From an uncultured Lachnospiraceae bacterium (GTDB lineage Bacteria > Bacillota > Clostridia > Lachnospirales > Lachnospiraceae): a DNA stretch of 64,000 bases. A model generated the notes under the pieces. That model did not search any database. It was given only the letters and a program-made list of their open reading frames with translations, and was not told the origin of the DNA. Position 1 is the stretch's first letter. Each line of letters begins with the position of its first letter. Of the stretch, positions 7,946 through 16,074 are shown one piece after another. The translations under genes and the position numbers were made by a program. The DNA is taken from contig CABSCP010000003.1 in assembly GCA_902476265.1 (NCBI GenBank), positions 62,001-126,000 on the forward strand. Reading direction: 5' to 3'.

Positions 7946-9523
7946 AAAAATCTCCACGCCGCGGTTTAACAGATACCGCCATCCAACGGCTGCCAGAATC
8001 CCAAATACTGCCGTCATCATAAGGCCGAAAGCTTCAAAGGACAGGACATTCCTGGTCAGTGCCCAGAGGACCGCGCCTGCAGCCACAATGAGCATACCGC
8101 CAAAACAGCCGAACATGGCAGATGCGGACTGCTTCACCACGATGGTATCATTCTCGCAGTCCAGTTTGGGCAGATGCAGATTTACCACAATTCCGGCCAC
8201 CGCCAGAAATCCCGTGAGGGCAAGGCAGACCAGCAGGGCACAGATGCCGCCCGTCACGGTCATATTTTTGGATAGCACAAGAAGCAAAACGCAAATCAGC
8301 GCCGCCGGCCAGGCCAGTACCAGATTCAAAGCGGCTTTCGCCCCGAAAAGCACGGAAGGCGGAAGCGGCGCTTCTTTTAAAATCCACAGGGTTTTCCCTT
8401 CCAGGCTGATGGACACCGCCGAAGGATAGATCATGGCCAGAACGCCCGCTATGACCACCAGGAATAACGCATTCATCCCATCTGCCCCGAAATAGGAGGC
8501 CAGCATGGCATTCTGCTCTTTTGCCACAATCATATAGATACAAAATCCCACTGCCAGAATCACGCCCACACCGCTGTTCATCAGATAAGTCGGCGTTGAA
8601 AAAAGACGGTTGACTTCTTTATGAAACAGCGCGCCAAACTGACCGCCTGCCTCCACCTGTGTGAACCGGTAATCGGAACGGAGTGCGCGGGATTTCAGGC
8701 TGGAGAGGATTTTCTGATACCGCATGGAAAACAGCCAGGTCACAATCAAAAACGGCGCCAGACACAAAAGCACTCCGATTGCCATCGCTGCCCAGTTTCC
8801 CGTCAAACCTTTACCCAAAAATCCGATGGGTGCAAGCCAGGTCTGAAACAGCCGCTGCGCCCCTTCTTTATGAGTGAGCAAAAGCGTCCCTACACGGCTG
8901 ATCTGCATACATCCTGCCATTAAAACCACCAGCAGCACCGCCGACATCAGGTTTGTGACAAGAGCCCTGTGCTTGATCCTGGCCTGCGCCCAGGCGATGA
9001 GATAGCCTCCCACAGAGGACAACAGGGAAGGCACAAAGGGAACGAACAAAATAGTCAGGACCAGCCGGATAAAATAAGCCGGGTCCGCCGCCACTCCAAA
9101 CACCCAGCCCGCAATTCCCGTCGGGATCATCCAAAGTCCTACAAACACCAGATTTTCCAGATACAGGGCGCTCATTTTGGAAAGCATCACCGCAAAGGAC
9201 GTGACTGGCATGGACAGCATAAAATCCATATCCTTTCCTCCAAAGACGATACCGCTGGCCGCAAAGAAAGAAAACATCAGACTCACCACAACAGCCAGGA
9301 GCATCATCACCGGAAGCAGAAACTCTATGACGCCCGCCTCCTGTAACATTTCTCCCATTGCCCAGCTGTAAATACCGGACAAATACAGCGCCAGAAAAGC
9401 CATGAGCAGCAATGCTCCCATCGTTCCCATATTTTTCTTCTTCCCTCTTCCGACGGAAAAAGTATGGAGCATCTGTAAAAAATTAATCCAGATCAGCAAA
9501 AAAATTTCACGCATTCTTTTCAC
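7928..9523 (-). CDS. ABC transporter permease, many membrane segments
   Basis: 531-aa integral membrane protein with about ten to twelve hydrophobic segments, including AVVVSLMFSFFAASGIVF, FVPSLLSSVGGYLIAW and CALLVCLALTGFLAVAGIVV. Contains a KDMDFMLSMPVTSF segment typical of ABC-2-like exporter permeases. It overlaps the ATPase gene by 17 nt, so the two form one transporter. The substrate is unknown; YtrA-type operons of this kind often act in cell-envelope stress or peptide antibiotic resistance, which is inference only. Confidence 0.8.
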   Translation of the reverse strand: MKRMREIFLLIWINFLQMLHTFSVGRGKKKNMGTMGALLLMAFLALYLSGIYSWAMGEMLQEAGVIEFLLPVMMLLAVVVSLMFSFFAASGIVFGGKDMDFMLSMPVTSFAVMLSKMSALYLENLVFVGLWMIPTGIAGWVFGVAADPAYFIRLVLTILFVPFVPSLLSSVGGYLIAWAQARIKHRALVTNLMSAVLLVVLMAGCMQISRVGTLLLTHKEGAQRLFQTWLAPIGFLGKGLTGNWAAMAIGVLLCLAPFLIVTWLFSMRYQKILSSLKSRALRSDYRFTQVEAGGQFGALFHKEVNRLFSTPTYLMNSGVGVILAVGFCIYMIVAKEQNAMLASYFGADGMNALFLVVIAGVLAMIYPSAVSISLEGKTLWILKEAPLPPSVLFGAKAALNLVLAWPAALICVLLLVLSKNMTVTGGICALLVCLALTGFLAVAGIVVNLHLPKLDCENDTIVVKQSASAMFGCFGGMLIVAAGAVLWALTRNVLSFEAFGLMMTAVFGILAAVGWRYLLNRGVEIFLTLSN

Positions 9524-10232
9524 CTTCTTCCACCAGCTCCAAAAATACGGCTTCCAGCCCCTCTTTTCCGACGATCTGTTCAGTGGGCCCTTCCTCGATC
9601 AGTTTCCCGCTCCGGATGATGGCAATTCTGTCACACAGCTTTTCCGCCACTTCCAGCACATGGGTGGAAAATAAGACCGAACCGCCTTTGGCACAGATCT
9701 CTTTTAAAAATTCCTTCATCACAAAAGCCGCTTTCGGATCCAGCCCCACAAAAGGTTCATCCAAAATGAGCAGCTTCGGTTCCCGCATCAGCGCTGAAAT
9801 CAAAGCAATTTTCTGTTTCATGCCATGGCTGTAACTGGAAATCTGGCTGCCCAGCACCCCGGTCATACGAAATGCATCCGCATATCTCTGGATCCGCTCT
9901 GTGCGCACCTGGGCCGGAATCCGGTATAAGTCCGCCACAAATTTCAAATACTTGATCCCCGTCATAAAATCATACAGATCCGGGTTATCCGGCAAAAAGG
10001 CCGTCACCTTCTTGGCCTCAATCGCCTCCCTGCCGATATCGTGTCCGTCAATCACGATCGTCCCTTCCGAAAAGTCCAGGATGCCCGCCACACATCGCAG
10101 GGTCGTAGTCTTTCCCGCCCCGTTATGGCCAATGAACCCTGTGATCTGTCCGTCCGGCACCACCAGATTCAGATGATCCACCGCCTTCTTTTCCCCTGTA
10201 TATGACTTTGAAAAATCCCTGATCTCTAACAT
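9507..10232 (-). CDS. ABC transporter ATP-binding protein
   Basis: 241-aa nucleotide-binding subunit. Walker A GHNGAGKTTT near residue 35, signature YSHGMKQKI near 135, Walker B LLILDEPFVGLD near 155, switch His in FSTHVLE. It energises the overlapping permease; the subfamily is the drug/antibiotic-export type. Transcribed from a perfect consensus promoter carrying a GTATTA-N6-TAATAC palindrome at its start site. No regulator gene is linked to it in the window. Confidence 0.88.
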   Translation of the reverse strand: MLEIRDFSKSYTGEKKAVDHLNLVVPDGQITGFIGHNGAGKTTTLRCVAGILDFSEGTIVIDGHDIGREAIEAKKVTAFLPDNPDLYDFMTGIKYLKFVADLYRIPAQVRTERIQRYADAFRMTGVLGSQISSYSHGMKQKIALISALMREPKLLILDEPFVGLDPKAAFVMKEFLKEICAKGGSVLFSTHVLEVAEKLCDRIAIIRSGKLIEEGPTEQIVGKEGLEAVFLELVEEGEKNA

Positions 10233-10273
10233 GCTCCCTCTCCATTCTGCCTCAGCGGCTGCCGATGTATCAC

Positions 10274-10322
10274 TGTATTATTCAACTAATACAATTATAA
10301 GATTATCCCTCTTCTTTGTCAA
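10274..10322 (-). promoter_or_regulatory. Consensus promoter and palindromic operator of the ABC operon
   Basis: Minus strand: TTGACA (10322-10317), 17-nt spacer, TATAAT (10299-10294). A 20-bp inverted repeat TGTATTA-N6-TAATACA (10274-10293) lies over the expected transcription start. This resembles operators of GntR/YtrA repressors that control two-gene ABC exporters. Confidence 0.75.
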
Positions 10323-10359
10323 TACCTTTTGCCCACATTCCACTCTGCCCCGTGAAAAT

Positions 10360-10397
10360 CCGTCAGGCGGACCGTGCGGCAGCCTGACGGGTTTTTT
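10360..10397 (+). terminator. Plus-strand terminator-like hairpin before the oxidoreductase gene
   Basis: Arms CCGTCAGGC and GCCTGACGG with a 13-nt loop and a GTTTTTT tail on the plus strand. No plus-strand gene lies upstream for 2.4 kb. It probably insulates the downstream gene or ends antisense transcription. Confidence 0.65.
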
Positions 10398-10417
10398 CCG
10401 GTGCGTTCCTAATGTTC

Positions 10418-10446
10418 TTTACATTTTTTTCCGGATGCCTTATCAT
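10418..10446 (+). promoter_or_regulatory. Promoter of the Gfo/Idh/MocA gene
   Basis: TTTACA (10418-10423), 17-nt spacer, TATCAT (10441-10446), just before the ribosome site AAGGAGG at 10453-10459. The transcript would have a very short leader. Confidence 0.6.
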
Positions 10447-10468
10447 AAGGGCAAGGAGGTATTTGCTT

Positions 10469-11452
10469 ATGTTAAAAGTTGGAATTTTAGGCGCCGGCGG
10501 CATTGCGTCCGTCATGGCCAATACGATCGCCAGGATGGATTCGGCATGCGGTTATGCCGTTGCCAGCCGGGATTTGAATAAGGCAAGGGAATTTGCAGAA
10601 AAATGGGGGATTACAAAAGCATACGGTTCTTATGAAGAAATGCTGGAAGATCCCGGGGTTGAACTGGTTTATATTGCCACTCCCCACTCCCACCATTACA
10701 CACATGCCAAAATGTGCTTGGAGCACGGCAAACACGTTTTATGCGAGAAAGCTTTTACGGTAAATGCAGCGCAGGCAGAGGAACTTTTCCGCATCGCAAG
10801 GGAAAAACGCCTGCTGATCACGGAAGCGATCTGGACCAGGTATATGCCCATGCGGGGTACCATCAATGAAGTGCTCCGCAGCGGCATTGTCGGAAAGCCC
10901 TGGCTTTTGACCGCCAATTTAGGCTATATGATCAGCCAGGTGCCCCGCATGAAGGAGCCTCAGCTCGCCGGGGGCGCGCTTTTGGACGTGGGCGTTTATC
11001 CGCTGAATTTCGCCGCAATGGTATTCGGCAATGATCCCGTTTCCATCACCGGAACTGCCGTACTCACCGAAAAGGGCGTGGATGCACAGGATTCCATCAC
11101 GTTAAAATATGCGGACGGACGCATGGCGGTCATCAACGCCACCATGATGGGGTTAAGCGACCGCCGCGGCATTATTGACTGTGATAACGGTATGCTGGAG
11201 ATCATCAATATCAATAATCCGGAAGAACTCAGAGTCTATAACCGGGATCGGGTGCTCATCGCATCCTACAAGGCGCCCAAACGTATCACCGGTTATGAAT
11301 ATGAAGTGGAGGCCTGCATCCGTGCGCTGGACGCCGGCGGCATTGAATGCCCTCTGATGCCTCATGCGGAAACGGTGCGCATCATGCAGTGGATGGATGA
11401 CCTGCGGGCCCAGTTCGGCGTGAAATATCCGGAAGAAATCGAGAAACTGTAA
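10469..11452 (+). CDS. Gfo/Idh/MocA-family NAD(P)-dependent oxidoreductase
   Basis: 327-aa cytosolic dehydrogenase of the glucose-fructose oxidoreductase / inositol dehydrogenase family. The Rossmann loop GILGAGGIA is at residues 5-13, followed by the VYIATPHSHH strand and the HVLCEKAFTVNA segment, where the Lys in CEK is the usual catalytic residue. C-terminal alpha/beta substrate domain from about 120 (GGALLDVGVYPLNF). The substrate is probably a sugar or polyol and cannot be read from sequence. The ATG at 10469 is chosen because AAGGAGG lies 9 nt upstream and the Rossmann motif starts at once. Monocistronic between its own promoter and a strong terminator. Confidence 0.87.
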   Translation: MLKVGILGAGGIASVMANTIARMDSACGYAVASRDLNKAREFAEKWGITKAYGSYEEMLEDPGVELVYIATPHSHHYTHAKMCLEHGKHVLCEKAFTVNAAQAEELFRIAREKRLLITEAIWTRYMPMRGTINEVLRSGIVGKPWLLTANLGYMISQVPRMKEPQLAGGALLDVGVYPLNFAAMVFGNDPVSITGTAVLTEKGVDAQDSITLKYADGRMAVINATMMGLSDRRGIIDCDNGMLEIININNPEELRVYNRDRVLIASYKAPKRITGYEYEVEACIRALDAGGIECPLMPHAETVRIMQWMDDLRAQFGVKYPEEIEKL

Positions 11453-11479
11453 GATTCAAATGCGGCTGAGCCTTTCACA

Positions 11480-11526
11480 GGCAGGGAGATTTGAAAAGAA
11501 ATCCTTTCAAATCTCCCTGCCTTTTT
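11480..11526. terminator. Bidirectional terminator
   Basis: Perfect 17-bp inverted repeat (11480-11496 and 11505-11521) with an 8-nt loop and TTTTT after it on the plus strand. It separates the convergent oxidoreductase and YhhN genes. Confidence 0.9.
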
Positions 11527-11529
11527 CTG

Positions 11530-12216
11530 TCACCGCATTTTAAAAAGCAACTGCCCTGCCGTGATCAGATAAAGCGCACCATAATAGAAAACCAGAATCC
11601 ATCTTCCCATTGTTTGGCTTCTGCTTCCCGTGAGCCTTCTTTTAATCAGAATATTGTCCGATAGAAAGAAACAGGACGCTCCTGCCCCGGTCATCCATCC
11701 CGTCACATCCCGGTTCTGAACCGCCGCTGTCAGCGCCATGGCCGTCATGGCGGATAACAGCGCACTATACAGACAGGCCGCCGCTTTCTTTTTTCCTAAA
11801 ACAAAAAGCTGCCCTCTGTGCAGCAAATACATCCCGCCGAATAAAATGCCAAACACAAGCGCGGTAACGGCGGAAGGGCCTGCTTGTGTAAAATAGGAGG
11901 CCATGAAAAAAAGATGTCCCACACCGAACAATGCCGATCCAGCGGTAAACTTCACCTCCAACAGCACATCGGCGATCATGCAGCAGACCGCTGCGGCCAC
12001 CACCAGCCAGGCCGCCCTGCTCTGGCTTCTGCAGGCCGCCGCCCATGCGGTCAGCACTGCCGCAGACGTTGCCCCCGCCTTCAGACACAAAGACGACACA
12101 CTGTTTTTCACCTTCTGAATACTGTATCGCCCGCCTGCCGTAACCATAACCAGTGCGGCCGCCGCAAGCCAAAGCATCTCTGCAGAATGCGGCGCCTGTA
12201 AAAAAACGGATGACAT
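11530..12216 (-). CDS. YhhN/TMEM86-family membrane protein (putative lysoplasmalogenase)
   Basis: 228-aa polytopic membrane protein. Family-typical segments: IADVLLEV with its acidic pair, FGVGHLFFMASYF, and GASCFFLSDNILI with a conserved Ser-Asp. Members of YhhN/TMEM86 hydrolyse the vinyl-ether bond of lysoplasmalogens or shape membrane lipids; clostridia make plasmalogens, so this role is plausible but not shown. AGGAGG lies 9 nt before the ATG. Single gene, convergent with the oxidoreductase and divergent from the MoxR/VWA pair. Confidence 0.75.
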   Translation of the reverse strand: MSSVFLQAPHSAEMLWLAAAALVMVTAGGRYSIQKVKNSVSSLCLKAGATSAAVLTAWAAACRSQSRAAWLVVAAAVCCMIADVLLEVKFTAGSALFGVGHLFFMASYFTQAGPSAVTALVFGILFGGMYLLHRGQLFVLGKKKAAACLYSALLSAMTAMALTAAVQNRDVTGWMTGAGASCFFLSDNILIKRRLTGSRSQTMGRWILVFYYGALYLITAGQLLFKMR

Positions 12217-12455
12217 TGGCTGTCCCTCCTCTTACCGTTCACTCATGAATCGATCGGCATCATATTCCGTCGCCGAAAATGATTTGATACTATTATATCT
12301 TCCCACAGGAAAAATACAATGGACATTCAAAGTCATTTTTTCTTTCTCCTGCCAAATCGTATCGTTTTATGGTTTCCCTATTCCCTTTTCTGTTCTATAA
12401 TAAGATCATCCCGCTGCCAAAACGGGGAAAACGACAGAAAAAGAGGTCATTGACG

Positions 12456-13367
12456 GTGCTTAATTTTTTAAAACAGGAACAAATATCTCCCGCCCTTTTA
12501 GACGGCGTCCGCCAGTTTCGGGCCGCCTTTCCTGTGTCAGAAGAGGTCTCTGACCGGATCGCTTCTTCCGCTCATTTTTATTACGGAAAAGAGGTCTGGG
12601 AGCAGGCCCTTTCCGCCCTCCTGTGCGGCAAAAACCTGCTGCTGGCAGGGCACAAAGCCACGGGGAAAAATATATTTGCAGAAAATCTGGCTGCGCTTTT
12701 CGGACGGCCCCGCTGGGACATTTCTTTTCATGTGAACACCGATGCCGCCGCCCTGATCGGCACGGATACCTTTTCCCAGGGGCAGGTGGTTTTCCGTCCC
12801 GGCCCGGTCTATTGCTGCGCCAAATACGGAGGTTTCGGGATTCTGGATGAAATCAATATGGCCAAAAATGAGGCCATGGCGGTGCTTCACGCTTCCCTGG
12901 ATCACCGTCGTGTGGTGGATGTGCCCGGCTACGACCGGATACGGCTGGACCCTGCAGCGCGTTTTGTCGCCACCATGAATTACGGCTATGCGGGCACCAA
13001 AGAATTAAACGAAGCGCTGGTTTCCCGTTTCGTGGTAATTTCCATGCCCATGATCTCACAGGATAATCTGAACCGGCTTCTGAGGCAGGAATTTCCCGGT
13101 CTGACCTCCAAATATGCCCTGCAGTTTTCCCTGCTGTTTACGGAGCTGCAGGAAAAATGCGCCCATGCGGAAATTTCCTCCCGCGCTCTGGATCTGCGGG
13201 GGCTGCTGGATGCGGTGTCCCTGATGACCCGGGGGTTAAATCCTTACGCCGCATTGGACATGGGCATCACCAACAAATCCTTTGATCCCTTTGAGCAGGC
13301 TTTAATCCGGGATACCATCCGGGCGCGAATCCCTAAAAAGGCGGACGCTTCCGTGATTTTTGAATAA
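12456..13367 (+). CDS. MoxR-type AAA+ ATPase
   Basis: About 303 aa, AAA+ chaperone-like ATPase. Walker A variant GHKATGKN, Walker B GILDEINMAK, sensor-1 ATMNYGY and arginine-finger segment VSRFVVI are readable. Start is uncertain: no ATG fits; a GTG at 12456 lies about 10 nt after AGAGG, a TTG at 12450 is nearer, and an ATG at 12369 would add 29 unrelated residues. It is followed after 56 nt by a VWA protein, the standard MoxR-VWA pairing, in which the ATPase remodels or inserts metal into a client held by the VWA protein. The client is unknown here. Confidence 0.83.
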   Translation: MLNFLKQEQISPALLDGVRQFRAAFPVSEEVSDRIASSAHFYYGKEVWEQALSALLCGKNLLLAGHKATGKNIFAENLAALFGRPRWDISFHVNTDAAALIGTDTFSQGQVVFRPGPVYCCAKYGGFGILDEINMAKNEAMAVLHASLDHRRVVDVPGYDRIRLDPAARFVATMNYGYAGTKELNEALVSRFVVISMPMISQDNLNRLLRQEFPGLTSKYALQFSLLFTELQEKCAHAEISSRALDLRGLLDAVSLMTRGLNPYAALDMGITNKSFDPFEQALIRDTIRARIPKKADASVIFE

Positions 13368-13423
13368 AGGTTCCGAAAAAACGCTGCAATATTTTTTTGA
13401 CATAGGGGGAAATCAGGATTTTT

Positions 13424-15139
13424 ATGAGGACACAGGAACAGGAAATCAAGCGGGCCAAAAATATGGTCTGGGCTGCTGCGAAAGATTATTCCTTTGAGCC
13501 CCGGTTTATCGGTTTAAAACCGGACGGCAGGGCAGATGAATATTTGAATATGGTGAACGGACTTGTCTGGAAATGGTTTGCTTTCGATGAGATTGACCGG
13601 CTTTTCACCTCTTTTTCGGGCAAAAACGAAGAACTTTTTACCGCTCTGTTATGGCTTGGGCTGGAACACGCTGTGTATGAAAAGGAAGCGCCCGTCCGCC
13701 CCGCTCTCTCCGAACTGCGGGCCGCCTATGCCGCCGAAAATCTGCTCCGCCAAAGGAACATGGCCCCCGATACCCGGATCGAACTCCTAAATCACGGTTA
13801 TTTTCTGGAACTCTCGGGACAGGACGCCGGGCTGCCTGCCTTTGAAAGGGAATTGCTGCACGCCTTTCTGTTTTCCGGCAGCATGTCCACCGAGGATGTG
13901 ATTTCGCGCACAAAAGAACTGCTTTTTTCCTATTTTTCCTGGCGTCCGGCTCCGGCCCAATCCCCGGGAAGTAAGAGGCTTTTACACAACCGCCATGCCT
14001 TCCGTTCCCTTCACAAAACCCAGAGCGGCTTTATTCGGGTGGCAGATGCAGGTCCTGTTTCGGAAAAGACGGGACTGTTTCGCAATCTGCGCTTTAACAG
14101 CAACTTTTTAATGCGCACGCCTTCCCCTGCCGCCCAAAAGGATACTCTCTCCTATCTGGAGTCCTGCTTTGGGAAAAGCCTGTATGATCCCCAAAAGCAG
14201 ATCAGGCTGGAGGGACTGCTGTGCACCGGCAGCCACCAAAATATGCATCTGCTTTTTACGGACGGAAATCCTGCCCATCCCTCGGGAACCCCCGCTACTC
14301 TGCAAGAAATCAGTCTGTATCAAATAAAGGCCGGCCTGCAGCGGCAGAAAAACCTGGCCTTTTATCAGCACAATCTTCCTCTGTATCAGGGCAGCATCGC
14401 CAGGCTTTCGGCCAAACTCTTAAACGCGCTGGCCGCTTTTGAGCTGCAGATGGATCCCGATGCCCGTTGTGGGCGGCTGAATGCCGGAAAAGTCTGGAAA
14501 AATCTCTATCTGCACGACAACAGGATTTTTGTCCGGCAGCAGGACAAACCCGCCTGCCGCTTTTCCGTAGATCTTCTGTTGGACGCCTCCTCTTCCCGGG
14601 ATAACTGGCAGGAACAGATCGCCGTTCAGGCTTATATTCTTGCGGAAAGCCTCACCGCCTGCCAAATCCCTCTCCAGATTACCTCCTTTGTCAGCATCCG
14701 GGGCTATACCGTCCTGCGGCTGTTTCGCCAGTATGGACAGACCGGTTCCAACAGGAATCTTTTCGATTTTACCGCCGGAGGCAATAACCGGGACGGCCTG
14801 GCCCTCAGAGGCGTTTCCCATCTCATGGAAGATTCCCCGATGGCGGAGAAAATCCTCATCATGCTCACCGATGCCAGTCCCGCCGATGATTGTCCGTCCG
14901 CGGAAGGTTCCCTGTTTCGGCGCCGGGAATACGCCGACGCCCTGGCGGTGAACGACACCGCCCGCGAGATCCGGGTCCTGCGTCAAAAAGGAATTCGGGT
15001 GCTGGGCGTTTTCATGGGATTGGAGAGCAGCATAAAGGACGCTGTCACCATTTTCGGAACAGATTTTGTGAAAATTAAGGACATCAGTCAGTTCGCCGAC
15101 ACTGTGGGAAATATCCTTTCCGCCGTGCTCTCAGAGTGA
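13424..15139 (+). CDS. VWA-domain protein, partner of the MoxR ATPase
   Basis: 571 aa, cytosolic, no signal peptide. The N-terminal 340 residues are not recognisable beyond an alpha-helical character. The C-terminal von Willebrand A domain (about 375-570) has an intact MIDAS metal site: DASSS, a Thr/Ser loop at TAGGNNRDG and Asp in LTDASPAD. The layout resembles CobT/NorD-like VWA proteins that work with MoxR ATPases. The AGGA before the ATG at 13424 has a 6-nt gap. The gene ends 44 nt before a convergent phosphatidyltransferase gene, with no clear terminator between. Confidence 0.78.
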   Translation: MRTQEQEIKRAKNMVWAAAKDYSFEPRFIGLKPDGRADEYLNMVNGLVWKWFAFDEIDRLFTSFSGKNEELFTALLWLGLEHAVYEKEAPVRPALSELRAAYAAENLLRQRNMAPDTRIELLNHGYFLELSGQDAGLPAFERELLHAFLFSGSMSTEDVISRTKELLFSYFSWRPAPAQSPGSKRLLHNRHAFRSLHKTQSGFIRVADAGPVSEKTGLFRNLRFNSNFLMRTPSPAAQKDTLSYLESCFGKSLYDPQKQIRLEGLLCTGSHQNMHLLFTDGNPAHPSGTPATLQEISLYQIKAGLQRQKNLAFYQHNLPLYQGSIARLSAKLLNALAAFELQMDPDARCGRLNAGKVWKNLYLHDNRIFVRQQDKPACRFSVDLLLDASSSRDNWQEQIAVQAYILAESLTACQIPLQITSFVSIRGYTVLRLFRQYGQTGSNRNLFDFTAGGNNRDGLALRGVSHLMEDSPMAEKILIMLTDASPADDCPSAEGSLFRRREYADALAVNDTAREIRVLRQKGIRVLGVFMGLESSIKDAVTIFGTDFVKIKDISQFADTVGNILSAVLSE

Positions 15140-15183
15140 ATGCCCCACGGATATGGTTAACCCTCGTTTCCTTTCTCCTTCTA

Positions 15184-15750
15184 TCAAAGTCTCCAGCTCT
15201 TTCGCATTCTGATAAATTCCGGTATGTACAAAACCAGCGTAACCGCCATAATTCCGATTTCCGCATAAATCAGCGCATTGGCTGGAGCAAACGGGATCTG
15301 CGGCAGAAAAACCAGCGCCGTCAGCACGATGAACAGGCTGGCGGTGCAGACCTTTCCAAACCATTTGGCGCCGTCCAGCTTTTTCCCGTGCCTCAGATTC
15401 ACAAGACCCATCACGGCCATGAATCCCTCTTTCAAAATCATCAGAAGCACCAGATATTTCATGGCGGAAAAACGAAACATCAGGCACAGTGCCACGGCCC
15501 CGTGGGTCAGCTTATCCGCCAGAGGATCCAGGAATTTTCCAAATTCCGTGATCATGTTGCACCGCCGTGCCACCTGGCCGTCCAACAGGTCCGTTATAGT
15601 GGAAACCAGCAAAATTCCCGCCGCTATATAATAATCTTTCAGAGAATCTGCCCGGATATAAACCACGGCAAAAACCGGAATCAGAATGATACGGAAATAC
15701 CCCATCAGATTGGGAATGGATAACAGTTCCTTTTTGTCAAATTTTTTCAT
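15184..15750 (-). CDS. CDP-alcohol phosphatidyltransferase (PgsA-like)
   Basis: 188-aa membrane enzyme that transfers a phosphatidyl group from CDP-diacylglycerol to an alcohol, probably glycerol-3-phosphate on the way to phosphatidylglycerol. The full catalytic signature DxxDGxxAR-x8-GxxxDxxxD is present, from DLLDGQVARR to GKFLDPLAD (about residues 54-76). About five to six hydrophobic segments. GAGGAG lies just before the ATG at 15750. It lies downstream of glgC-glgD and the small gene, but a hairpin at 15806-15837 separates them. The alcohol substrate is not certain because genomes often carry several homologues. Confidence 0.83.
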   Translation of the reverse strand: MKKFDKKELLSIPNLMGYFRIILIPVFAVVYIRADSLKDYYIAAGILLVSTITDLLDGQVARRCNMITEFGKFLDPLADKLTHGAVALCLMFRFSAMKYLVLLMILKEGFMAVMGLVNLRHGKKLDGAKWFGKVCTASLFIVLTALVFLPQIPFAPANALIYAEIGIMAVTLVLYIPEFIRMRKSWRL

Positions 15751-15805
15751 ATGCTCCTCTTATATCACAGAAAATAATCTCCACAAACTTCAATTGTCAT
15801 GAAGA

Positions 15806-15837
15806 ATGGCAGGCAAAAATTTCATTCCGCCTGCCAT
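15806..15837 (-). terminator. Hairpin after the glg operon
   Basis: 9-bp stem ATGGCAGGC / GCCTGCCAT with a 14-nt loop, 43 bp past the small gene. The T tract is weak, so it may be a partial terminator or a processing site before the phosphatidyltransferase gene. Confidence 0.5.
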
Positions 15838-15879
15838 AAATGATTCTTTCCGTTAGAATAATGCCGAAAATTTCATCGG

Positions 15880-16053
15880 TTATTCGATTATCGTGTATTG
15901 CAGCATTTCATATTTCAACAGGGTGCCTTCTGCAATTCCGTCCGGCAGAAGCGCTCTGGCTACCAGTTTCGGCTCTTCCTCCGGCATGTCCTTCCTGCGC
16001 AGATTGGCATAATCCCCATCGATGCTCTCCACAATATATTCACAGCCAAACAT
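15880..16053 (-). CDS. Small conserved-looking protein in the glycogen operon (DUF3006-like)
   Basis: 57-aa protein. AAGGAG lies 8 nt before the ATG at 16053. The composition is protein-like: a beta-rich start YIVESIDGDYANLRRK, an acidic middle and a closing EGTLLKYEMLQYTIIE. The pattern of visual strand, gapped acidic region and EGTLLK resembles small DUF3006-type beta-barrel proteins, but I cannot confirm the family. It follows glgD by 21 nt, so it is co-transcribed with glgC-glgD. Function unknown. Confidence 0.7.
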   Translation of the reverse strand: MFGCEYIVESIDGDYANLRRKDMPEEEPKLVARALLPDGIAEGTLLKYEMLQYTIIE

Positions 16054-16074
16054 CCGCTACGCTCCTTTTTCAGG

